Shown here one piece after another: positions 1 through 9,500 of a stretch of DNA of 64,000 nucleotides. Numbering within the stretch: the first letter of the stretch is position 1; every line of letters starts with the position of its first letter. A model generated the notes under the pieces. It had not been told where the DNA came from, searched no databases, and saw only the letters and a program-made list of their open reading frames with translations. The position numbers and the translations under genes were made by a program. Source of the DNA: Buxus sempervirens (lineage: Eukaryota > Streptophyta > Magnoliopsida > Buxales > Buxaceae); NCBI GenBank assembly GCA_947561395.2, contig OX387188.1, positions 38,993,942-39,057,941 on the forward strand, written 5' to 3'.

Positions 1-313
1 GGCTAGGTTAAAAGTGATGTAAAATATTGAATGTACTCATCCATTTCCATTTATTGGGAGTCAAAGAGCGAGGTTCTTCATGGCTAGAATATAGACTTTG
101 TGATTTTTAATGATCTTGATGGTGGAATCATTTTGTTATTTGAGACTTTTGGTATAGCTTGAATTTTCGATCAATATTTTTTTTTCTCCTTTTGTTTTCT
201 TATTAAATAAAAGGTAATTATTGGTTTTAGTTTAGTGTTTAATATGAAAGATATGCTTGATAAAGAAACATCAGTGTTGGTAGTGATTTATATGTAGGTC
301 ATGGATGGCATAC
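1..313. other. Left-edge stretch without recognisable gene
   Basis: AT-rich DNA with no long reading frame and no family I recognise. It ends where a T-tract opens the next feature. Confidence 0.5.
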
Positions 314-503
314 TTTTTTTTTTGATTGATAATGAAGATTCTATTAAAATGAAAGTTAAAAAAACCAAATACATTACTGTACACAAAAGGTGTACATAGC
401 TCTCATCCCCTCCCCTCTACAGGACGTTAAAATCCTCACACATGAGAACATCATGACATTTCAAACCCTTACAAGACTCCACAGCAGACGCCTAATAGAG
501 GAT
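314..503 (-). mobile_element. Antisense 3' tail of a LINE-like retroelement
   Basis: A ten-base T-tract (314-323) is followed by sequence that, read on the minus strand, resembles the 3' end of the LINEs elsewhere in this window: a TGTACA-rich block, then an AT-rich stretch, then poly(A). Compare the sense LINE end at about 36180-36253, which has a similar 'tacactttttgtgtac' block before its A-tail. The fragment stops where the gypsy LTR starts at 504. I found no matching target-site duplication, so its far end may have been lost or displaced. A SINE that shares a LINE tail is an alternative. Confidence 0.45.
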
Positions 504-570
504 TGTTGGGCCCCACTTTTCAAAAAAATAAGTATATATAATCATGATAATTAAAAAAAAAAAATCTAAA

Positions 571-890
571 TGGGTCGTGCACATGCACGACCCATGAAAC
601 CCATGAAAGGGGGGACTTCATCCACGTCCCCCCTCATCTTCAATTAACCAAAAAAAAAAAAAAAGGAAAATTAAAATTTTGCATGGGTCGTGCACATGCA
701 TGCACGACCTTTAAAAAAGCCTTGAAAAGGGGGGGCTCATCAACAAACCCCTCCTCTTCAAATAAAAAAAAAAAAAAAGGGAAAATTAAAGGTTTGCATG
801 GGTTGTGCACATGCACGCACGACCCTTGAAAAGCCTTGAAAAGGGGGGGGGGGGGGTGGGGGGCTCATCAACGAACCCCTCCTTTTCAAT
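571..890 (+). repeat. Three diverged tandem modules in U3, each opening with a palindrome
   Basis: Modules of about 110-120 bp start near 573, 685 and 799. Each opens with GGGTCGTGCA or a variant, a short centre, then TGCACGACCC or a variant. Each continues with AAAGGGGG, then a CATC(A/C)ACG block and an A-rich run. The second module contains CATGCATG, the RY motif bound by plant B3-domain factors. The same three modules occur in the right LTR (15693-16005). Position upstream of the TATA box suggests an enhancer array; that is inference. Confidence 0.75.
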
Positions 891-987
891 TAAAAATAAT
901 ATTCAAATCAAAGGGAGGATAATTAAAAAATATATATATAAATAAATAAAATACAAATAAAACAATATTGCTATGAGCTTTAACGTG

Positions 988-1037
988 GGTTGCAAGTTGC
1001 AACCACTTTGAGTGGGGTAGTTTTAAAACTACCCCAC
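988..1037 (+). promoter_or_regulatory. Stacked palindromes just upstream of the LTR TATA box
   Basis: Two dyads lie side by side. At 988-1004, arms GGTTGCAA and TTGCAACC flank a single G. At 1012-1037 is a perfect 26-bp palindrome whose half is GTGGGGTAGTTTT. The TATA box starts 12 bp further on. The right LTR carries the same pair, with the large palindrome at 16126-16151. A dimeric transcription-factor site or a cruciform-prone control element is plausible but not shown. Confidence 0.7.
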
Positions 1038-1048
1038 ATCTAATGCTC

Positions 1049-1058
1049 TATATAAAAG
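1049..1058 (+). promoter_or_regulatory. LTR TATA box
   Basis: TATATAAAAG in a plant-like core promoter context. Transcription would be expected to start about 30 bp downstream, in the purine-rich run from about 1080. The right LTR has the same box at 16163-16172, so that copy could read into the LINE relics to its right. Confidence 0.7.
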
Positions 1059-2009
1059 GGATGTTGGAGAAAAGTGAGAGGTCAGAAGGCTAGAGTTTAG
1101 AAGATCGGGGAGAAAATCAGAGAAAGAAAGCAGAGAAATTTTAGCAGATAAAGTTGGGAAAGGCTTCCAAGAGATAACTGAGGTAAGATATGTTTCAATT
1201 TTATTTGAATTCTCTCTAAATACTAACGTCCAGGTTCTAAAGGAAAGGGGCAAAAAAAAGAATGAGATAAGGATTGGAAGATATACCCAATCTTTATCTG
1301 CAGATCCATATGTGGGAGAATGACAAGGCAAGAAGAAAAATGCAAGATGCAAGAAGAAAAAGAATAATCCATTTTGTTCAACCCCCACTGCTTGAAGTGC
1401 ATTTAAGACACTTTGGCAGCGCTCAGGTGCAAATTCCCAGCGTGTTAGTTCGCTTGGGAGCACCTGAGGCGTCATGGTAGTGCTTAGCAACATTTTCAGG
1501 CGAACACAGTGGTTTTCCGGCAAAAATATGGATGCTGCAGGCATTTTTTCCGGAGAAAACAAGCCAAACAGGCCCTTATGAGTGCCGGACCGAGCTCTGG
1601 GCCAGGCGCAGAAGACCCGCGCGGGTCAATTCGCCCCACGGATCGGGACCGAACCGCCTGCCCCATATGACCCATAAAGCCTTATTTTTGAGTCTTGACC
1701 CATTTTGAAGCCCCAGAAAAATTCCCAAAAATCCCTGAAGCCTCTTAGAACTCAGATCCACCAAAAATTCACTCCAAATAGTGATACAAAAATCAAATAC
1801 CTCTCTTTCCTTCATTAAAAGTGGTTCAAAGTGTCCTAAATTGGACCAACCTCTTTTGCAATTGAACCAAAGTCCTCAATTGGACCAACCCTCTTGCAAT
1901 TGAACCATAGCCCTTTCAAATCAAACTCAAATATCCCAATTTGAACCAAAAGAGTTCCAAATTGAACCAAAAAACCCTTCAAACTAAGCCAAAGCTCCCT
2001 CAAATCAAA

Positions 2010-2284
2010 TCGGATCGGAATCGTCCTTAAACTAAATGGATCGAAATCGTCCTTTAAATTAAGTTGGACCGGAATCGTCCTTAAACTAAAATGGACCGGA
2101 ATCGTCCTTTAAACTGAATGGACCGGAATCGTCCTTAAACTAAAATGGACCGGAATCGTCCTTTAAACTAAGTCGGACCGGAATCGTCCTTTAAACTAAA
2201 TCGGACCAGAATCGTCCTTTAAACTAAATCGGACCGGAATCGTCCTTAAAACTAAATTGGACCGAGATCGTCTTTAAACTAAGG
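2010..2284 (+). repeat. Minisatellite, about ten copies of a 27-28 bp unit
   Basis: Units follow the pattern GGACCGGAATCGTCC, then TTTAAACTAAATC with small variation. Copies alternate between a 27-bp form (CCTTAAAC) and a 28-bp form (CCTTTAAAC). The flank at 1820-2000 is built from shorter related words such as AATTGAACCAAA. The array lies in the part of the left LTR that has no counterpart in the truncated right LTR. Confidence 0.9.
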
Positions 2285-2475
2285 TTGTACAAGTCAAACC
2301 AAGCCTTGTATAAATCAAACAACTAAAACCAGTTCAAACCAGTTCCCATACAACCTATACTTCAAAAGAGACTAAAAGTTAAACCATTTCTTCTATGGTT
2401 CAAATTTCTGGTTCAAACCAAACCTAAATCGGATCCTTGTGACCCAAACCAAATTCAATTCAAAACCCCATTTGA

Positions 2476-2545
2476 ACTACGATATGGCTTGATCCCAAAT
2501 ACTTGGGCACGTAGGCAGCCCGAACATTGGGTTCAGCCACAATAA
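2476..2545 (+). repeat. First copy of a dispersed motif ending in CGTAGGCAGCC
   Basis: A block with GAACTACGATATGGCTTGAT, then TGGGCACGTAGGCAGCC and a nearby CAGCCACAAT. A diverged copy lies at 10673-10747, after pol. Conservation over about 70 bp in two places of one element suggests a functional RNA or DNA signal. Similar words occur in other Tat-group LTRs to my knowledge. Confidence 0.65.
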
Positions 2546-2739
2546 CAAAAAACACAAATTAAATCAAATATTTCTTGATTACTTTGTGAGTTAGAATCAA
2601 AGGGTTGTTCTAGAGTCTAGGATGTAATTAAGAGGCCAATGGTCTTGAATGGGTCCGTTCCCTATAAAATAAAAACCCATAACAAATGGGTGAAATTATG
2701 TTCGATCAAAGGTTACATATTTTTGTTCAACTTGATTTT

Positions 2740-2757
2740 TGGCACGCCCGGTGGGAC
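2740..2757 (+). other. Putative primer-binding site of the gypsy element
   Basis: TGGCACGCCCGGTGGGAC starts with the TGG complementary to a tRNA CCA end and lies between the LTR and gag. It is the only PBS-like sequence in the leader. About ten bases separate it from the proposed LTR end. The matching tRNA was not determined. Confidence 0.65.
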
Positions 2758-2825
2758 CCATTCTCCCTTTCATCTCTAACTTTTAAAATTTTTTTTTAAC
2801 TTATTTCTTGTTTCATTGTGCAGAC

Positions 2826-4349
2826 ATGGCACCACAAGTGATAATATACTACCACAAGCTTCAAACTACTAATGAAGGAAAGGGAGAAAGAAAGAAGAAG
2901 ACTGGCTACTGTGCCACTTGTTCCATTAGGTGTTCCCCATTGGGAATTGAAGCATCGGACTTCCAGATGCCCACTCTTGAGAAAAATAAGGTCACAAAGA
3001 CCATGGCTACTCCTAAAAAGTCACTCAAGACCAGGAGGAGCCGAAAGAATAAAAAGGAATCGAAGAAAGAAATGGACCTTCGGGTCGTGGCTATGATCAA
3101 TGCGGCCAAGCAATACGGACCGGTCCCAAAGACCAAGAAGTTCAAAAGCAGGAAGGCAAGCCGCAAGACTAAGGCACCAAGCCCAACGGTTCCCATCACC
3201 AAGGCTACAAGCACCAAGGATGCACCCAAGGCAAAAAGCCCTAAGGTGCCCACCATGCCTCGTGCCAGGGTCATTATGTCGACCCAGATTATGATTGGGA
3301 CTGTCCCAATCAACATGGTGATCGTTCCAGCTGTTCCAGTCACCATAACGTCGTCCATGATGACGACAATCAAGGAGATTGAAGAAACATCTCCTCTAGC
3401 TACACCAAAGACGTCAAAGTCGGCAGAAAGCTCGGGGAGCCAAGGGAGCAAATCCCTTCCCCGCAGAAAGAGAATTTCAACTCCCATAGCAGAAGAGAGT
3501 GTTTCAACAACTCCGTACCTTCCTAGGGTACTCCAACTGGGACCATCCCCCAAGGATTACACAAGTCCTGGTTCCACCATAAAAATCGGCAGTTTGTCGG
3601 CCATCCCAAAGAGGAAGAGGACGCAAACAACAAGGCGTCTAACAGATAAGCTACCCATGGGGGCATCTTTGCCCCCGCTAACTGCATTTGCCGCCAAAGA
3701 AGCCAACAAGGCCAAGGCGGATCAGGAAGCAAAGAAGTGGGCCTTCATGTCTGGTTTTGTATTTGCGAAGGAAGTAGGGATACCATGCAGTTTCAAACCA
3801 AGCCCTGTGCCTCATAAACCAAAAGACTACACAGGCCCCATTACACAGTCTAAAGCAAAGCTGCTGTTATCAGACCACTCTGATTCCTTAAGTGGTGGAT
3901 CATGTTCTGAGGAGAGCCCATCAGATTCAGCAATGAGCTCTTCTGTGAATCCGCTTTATGGGGCTTCAGAATCAATCTTCCAAGAAGAGGAATTTCCGGA
4001 GGGTTTGTCACCGGAATTCCAAAGTAAATTGAACATAAGCTCTTCTTCAGACGGTGAACCTAAAACCATGTTAGTAATTGTAGCAGGCACGTCTAACGTT
4101 GAAGAGCAGTTGCAAGAACTCCAAAGAAAGATGGCTGAGAAAGATGCAGAAATTGTATCCCTCACAGCTCAATTGGCAGCGCAAGCCAGTTGTTCAAATC
4201 AAAGGCCAACACAGCAAGAAGCTTCAACATCGGCAGCTCCTCCACCTCAAGTGGATAATAAAACCTTGATTGCTAAAGGAATCAGGGAATTCCAAGCTTC
4301 CATGTTGCCACTTGTGCTTGGCTACAGAAAGCCATACCCTGCACTATGA
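2826..4349 (+). pseudogene. gag: gag, N-terminal part
   Basis: Reading frame from ATG 2826, directly after a strong splice-acceptor-like site. The open frame reaches slightly further upstream only through a non-ATG codon. The protein is rich in Lys, Ser and Pro. Near its end it has a heptad-like stretch (LEEQLQELQRKMAEKDAEIV) and then the segment that normally leads into the capsid domain. It breaks off at TGA 4347-4349, where the capsid sequence continues in another frame. A single-base shift near 4341 explains this. It would supply the N-terminal half of the Gag structural protein. I recognise no domain in its first 400 residues beyond the general composition of Tat-group Gag leaders. Confidence 0.75.
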
Positions 4350-5865
4350 CATAGTGCCATTCCCACATGGGTATCAGAAACCCAATTTTGAAAAGTTTGA
4401 TGAGATAAATGGCTCTCCTCAAGAGCACTTAGCCCATTTCTATTTTGCATGTGGGGAATCGGCATTAACAGATGCCTTGTTGATAAGGCAATTTGTGCAA
4501 TCACTCAAAGGAGCTGCTTTCACATGGTACACTCAGTTACCTCCCGGCTCCATACTCACATGGGACGACATGCAGAGAGCTTTCTTAGCTCAATTTGTTA
4601 GCTCAAAAAAGAAGATTTCCATTATTGACCTTGCAGATACAAAGCAAAAGGTCAATGAGGGCGTTAATGATTTCATAACCAGATGGCGAAATCTTAATCT
4701 CCAATGCCCTGAAAAGCTAACAGAACAATCTGCTGTCCAGATGTGTGCTAATAATCTGTTACCAGAAATTGCCACATTTGTGGGGACCGCTGAGCCACGG
4801 TCGTTTGACGCGCTGGTGTTAAAAGTAGGTAACGTCGAACGACAAATGGCTCGTCAAAAGTCAACAATGACTAAGAAGTCTCCCGTTATTGCGACAGGTG
4901 GTAAGACAGAAACAAAAAAGGAAACAAAGAAGGAGGCCATGCCTACTTTCGTAAAAACCAACAAACAGAAAGAAAATGGAAACGAAAGTGGGAACGGGAA
5001 ACCAAACAATCCTCCCAAAACTTTGAAAGAAAGAAAGGAAAAGAGATACTCCTTCGATGATGATGATGTGGAATCGATATTTGAGGATATGCTTCAAGAA
5101 AAGGTCATAAAGCTCCCTGAGCCAAAAAGACCTGCAGATGTTGATAAGACTACTGATCCCAAGTTTTGTCGATATCATCGCATGGTCAGTCATACCATTA
5201 GCGATTGCTTTTTTCTTAAGGACTTAATCCAAAGTATGATTGACAAAGGGGAGATTGAAATTGCAGAGCCTCCTAAAAAGGGATTTACTGCAGCATCAAA
5301 TAATGTGTCTTTGGTTGGTGAACCAATACAGACCGCTTCATTGCCACCGGGGGCTATTCCGTTAGAATTCAAAACGGATGATGATTCAACTATTGTTTAT
5401 GCCTATCTGGACATGCCACGTTGTGGTAATCCCAATATTCCCACGCTCTATGAGCTCATGACTGAACCAAATTTGGAGTATTGGGATGACTCTTCAGTCA
5501 CAGAAGATGAAGTGGGGGATGGTTGGCAAACCTACAGAAGCAAAAGAACACAAAGACAAGCTGCACCTGATTCTCAACCAGGGGATTCCTTAGAAATGAC
5601 CTCTCGTGGCCGCAGATGGTTTGGAAAGAAAAAGAAGGCTTCCAAGAAGAAGAAGAAGGCACAAAAGAAAGTACCGGTCCCGCCAGAGAACGAGTACGAA
5701 CAGCCTGAAAGAACACCATTCACTTTGAAAGACTATGTCGAGCTTGATTTGTCAGAAGACGACTTGCTTGAGGAAGAAGTTATGCCATGCTGCATGACCT
5801 CTTTTGAGGTGAATGAGGAGGCTGAACCAAACCAAGAAGTGGATGAAATAACACTTCGTTCTTGA
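4342..5865 (+). pseudogene. gag: gag, capsid-like domain (Retrotrans_gag)
   Basis: Continues the N-terminal Gag segment in the next frame. From about 4400 to 4860 it has the plant retrotransposon Gag core: the PNFEKFDEINGSPQEHLAHF region, then LKGAAFTWYTQL and FITRWRNLNLQCPEKL, typical of family PF03732. A CRYHRMVSHTISDCFFLKDL block near 5168 resembles the degenerate zinc-knuckle-like HRxxxHxTxDC motif of this lineage. The C-terminal third is acidic and Lys-rich. The frame ends at TGA 5863-5865, but recognisable Gag sequence continues in the same frame, so the stop is a lesion. The product would assemble virus-like particles in the cytoplasm. Confidence 0.88.
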
Positions 5866-6586
5866 CGGCGCTTGGGAAACCCTGAACCAGAAAATAATGT
5901 TCCTAATAAAGGGGCAGCAGAAAAAGCTTTAAAAAGCAACCCCAAGGCTAAAGCCGATGAAAATACTAAGATTGATCATGTGGTCAAATATGATGTGCTA
6001 GCGCATCCCAGCACTTTTAAGTGTGTATGAGGCTTTGCAGCTATCCAAGGATCTTAGGAAAGCACTGGTTGAAGCTTTGTCAAGCCCTGACCTCTACAAA
6101 GAAGAAATCAATCAAGTGGAGGTTCAATCCAAGTCATCAAATTTTGTGCCTCGTGCATGGCATGCATTACCTTCACAAATGAAGATTTGCAACTTGGGTC
6201 AGGAAACCCCAACGCCCATGGCTTCACACATATGGGGTGATCCCTTCAACACTCCATCAATGCTTCAAGTTCAACAAAAATGGGGAAATGATAAGAATTC
6301 CTGGAGATCCAGATCCTTTTCAAGGGGAAGAAGTGAATTATGCAGATGCTAAATTCTACAAAGAAACCAAGCTTGCCTCTTTTCCCTCCCAAAGTTCAAA
6401 AAATGCATAACAGGGAGGCAAAGAAAAGAAAAGCACTGCATTTACGACACCTACAGCACCCCGGATCAAGGTGGACATCTCTCAAGAAGATCAAAGTCCT
6501 AACAAGGGGATGTAAACACTGCCTCAAAGCCTAAAAAGACTTTCAAGTATGTGCCTAAAAGTCTAAGGCAACCGGGCTAAAAGGCA
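5866..6586 (+). pseudogene. gag C-terminus and protease relic, core deleted
   Basis: Conserved Tat-group sequence is scattered over all three forward frames. KYDVLAH precedes a small deletion and frame change near 6004. LYKEEINQVE (about 6090-6120) is in one frame, EDLQLGS (6181-6201) in the next, and VIPSTLHQCFK (from 6237) with YADAKFYKE in the third. The segment between the last two normally carries the aspartic-protease catalytic core with its D(T/C)G-type motif. Here it is absent, with a junction at about 6230-6240. The copy therefore cannot make an active protease. Further stops lie between 6400 and 6586. Confidence 0.75.
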
Positions 6587-9500
6587 TTGGTGTCAATAAA
6601 AGATACAATGGCGGTGCTCACAACAAGCTACACTTTTCCCCTTCGTAAGGTGAACCGATCCATCCTCCGGCCTGAGATGGTTATTACCATACCATTCAAC
6701 GATGATGAAAGAAGGAAGGGAAATGTGGCTATCAAAAGCAAGCCAACTTTCCATGGAAGGTATAAAAAGAAGGTGATATACAAGAAAAATAAGAGTCAAG
6801 GTTTACAAGAACCTTCAAAGACTGAGTCATCTTCTTCAAATCAAGTCCTTACAGACCGAGAAAAGGCCATCTTCGGGGATGATAAATATGAAGAAATAGT
6901 TGTTGAGAAAAAGCCTCGTCTATCAGTCTTCCAACACCTTGGAAACTTACCAAATTCCAAGCCTAATAAAAGGAGAAGTAAGGCTACAATGAAAAGAGGA
7001 CGATGCACGGTCATCTTTAAAAAGCCAAAGGATGACCCTGATAATCAAAATCTCGAAATGATTGTGCAAGCCAACTATATCTCTATTGATGAATGTGAAA
7101 CAGAGGAAACTGAACAGGATATTGATTCTCCAGATTTCTTGCAAGAAGTGCGGTCTGCACCTGCTGAAATTGAAGATGGTGGTCAAGCAACAGTTGACGA
7201 CCTTCGAGAGATAAATCTCGGCACATTGGATGACCCAAAGCCAATCTATGTCAGTGATTTATTAACCAAGGAAGAATCTGAAAATTGTGAAGCGCTGCTC
7301 CGAGAATATCGTGATGTTTTTGCTTGGGGATATCAAGACATGCCGGGTTTAGACCCTGAAATAGCAGTCCACAAACTGGCAATATCCAACCAAAATCGGC
7401 CTGTCAAACAAGCTCAACGTCGCTTTAGACCGGAGTTGGTGACCCAGATTGAAGTCGAAGTTGATAAACTGATAAATGTGGGTTTCGTCCGTGAGGTCAA
7501 ATACCCGATATGGCTTGCAAATATTGTTCCAGTCAAAAAGAAAAATGGGCAAATCCACATTTGCATAGATTTCAGAGATCTAAATGAGGCATGTCCTAAA
7601 GACGAGTTTCGTTTGCCAATCACAGAATTTTTGGTAGATGCAACCACTGGCTTCGGCGCCTTGTCCTTTATGGACGGATTTTCGGGTTACAACCAAATCA
7701 AGATGGCACTCGAAGATGAAGAATTGACAGCTTTTCGCACTCCTAAGGGGACATATTGTTACACTGTAATGCCCTTTGGATTAAAAAATGCAGGAGCTAC
7801 ATATCAGAGGGCCATGACAATCATTTTCGATGACATGTTGCATAATATTGTGGAATGCTACGTAGACGACTTAGTTGTTAAAACAAGGGAAAGAGGAGAT
7901 CATCTTGACGACTTAAAAGGTGTCTTTGATAGACTGAGAAAATATCAACTAAAGATGAATCCCCTTAAATGTGCATTCAGGGTAACCTCAGGAAAATTCC
8001 TTGGCTTTGTCGTTCGGTATCGTGGCATTGAAATTGATCCCACAAAAATCAAAGCAATCATTGAGATGCCTCCTCCTCGAAATTTACGTGAGCTCCGAGG
8101 GCTACAAGGGAGACTTGCCTATATAAGGAGGTTTATCTTGAATTTGTCTGGAAGATGCCAGCCGTTTTCCAGATTAATGAAAAAGGATACACCTTTTGTG
8201 TGGGATCAGGCATGTCAAAATGCTTTTGAAAGCATCAAACAATATTTGCTAAACCCGTCAGTGTTAGCAGCTCCCATCAATGGAAAGCCGTTGATTCTCT
8301 ACATCACAGCTCTGGCAAACTCCTTGGGAGCTTTACTGGTTCAAAATAATGATGAGGGAAAGGAGAATGCCTTGTATTACCTGAGTCGAACATTAATGGG
8401 AGCAGAACGAAATTATTCTCCTATTGAAAAAGTTTGTTTAGCTCTTATATTTGCTGTTCAGAAATTACGGCATTATCTCTTGGCACATTCCATAACTCTC
8501 ATTTCAAAGGCTGATCCACTCAAATACTTGATGTCTCGACCCATGCTGTCAGGAAGGTTAGCTAAATGGTCCTTGCTTCTGTTTGAATTTGAAATCAAAT
8601 ACGTTGCTCAAAAAGCAATAAAGGGACAGGCACTAGCAGACTTTTTAGCTGCACACCCCACTCCTGACAACACTGAGCTATCAACTCAACTGCCAGATGA
8701 AGAAGTTTTGTACACAGAAGAAGCAAAGCCTTGGCAGCTATATTTTGATGGGGCATCAAGAAAACGGGGGGCAGGTGTTGGAATTTTGTTTATCACTCCC
8801 TCGGGTGGTTTAATACCATACTCCTTTGCTCTCCTCGAGCTTTGCTCAAATAATGTGGCTGAATATGAGGCTTTGATAGTTGGCCTCGAAATTGCTTGTG
8901 AAATGCACATCGGAAACCTGCAAGTATTTGGTGATTCGCAGTTGGGCATCAAGAAAATAAATGGGCAGTATGATATCAAAAATGAGACTTTAATTCCTTA
9001 TTATCAAAGAGCCAAGGAATTGATTTCCCAGTTCACAGGAATTCAAGTCAATCATATACCACGAGCAGAAAATGATAAAGCCGATGCAATTGCCAATTTG
9101 GCTGCATCCCTAACTCTTCCAGATCAAAGAGACTTGCAAATAATAGTTGGTGAGCGGCATATTCTCCCACCATTACAAGAGCGTATGGAAGAAATGAAAG
9201 CAGCAGATATATCCACTGCATATCAAGTGGAAGAGGATACAGATTGGCGACAACCTATTGCTGATTATTTGCAGCATGGAAGATTACCAACTGATCCCAG
9301 AAAAAGGGTCGATGTGCGACGACGGGCTCCTCGCTTCACAATCTCTAATGACAAGCTATATAGGCGATCCTTTGATGGGATGATTTTTAGGTGTCTATCA
9401 AAAGAAGAAGCGTTGCATGCCCTACACGAAGTCCACTTAGGGACATGTGGTGCACACCTAGCCGGTCCAAAACTTGTTGCGCAACTTAAAAGGTTAGGCT

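Larger units (their letters stand above)
504..2729 (+). repeat. 5' LTR of the gypsy element
   Basis: The left edge is fixed by identity with the right copy (15631). The right edge is inferred: the putative primer-binding site starts at 2740, and the nearest upstream CA end is at 2728-2729 (TTGTTCA). This gives about 2.2 kb. Only 504-1671 has a counterpart in the right LTR. It contains a triplicated U3 module, two stacked palindromes, a TATA box, a splice-donor-like site and a 28-bp minisatellite. The right edge could be off by several bases. Confidence 0.75.
1183..2823 (+). other. Candidate intron in the gypsy 5' leader
   Basis: A strong donor (GAG then GTAAGAT, GT at 1183) lies about 100 bp after the presumed start of transcription. 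A strong acceptor lies directly before gag: branch-like CTCTAAC at 2774-2780, a T-rich tract, then GTGCAG ending at 2823. The first gag ATG follows at 2826. Splicing would join the leader to a start codon 2 nt downstream and would remove the minisatellite and primer-binding site. Introns are known in Ogre elements, but between protease and reverse transcriptase; a leader intron here is my inference. Confidence 0.45.

Noticed and set aside
1029-1562. A 177-codon minus-strand ORF, repeated identically at 16143-16676
   Set aside because: It lies in the LTR promoter and leader on the opposite strand, is rich in Phe/Leu from purine-rich DNA, and has no domain. The identity comes from LTR identity, not from protein conservation.
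2906-3553. A 215-codon minus-strand ORF under gag
   Set aside because: Hydrophobic shadow of a Lys/Ser-rich coding strand; no start context or family.
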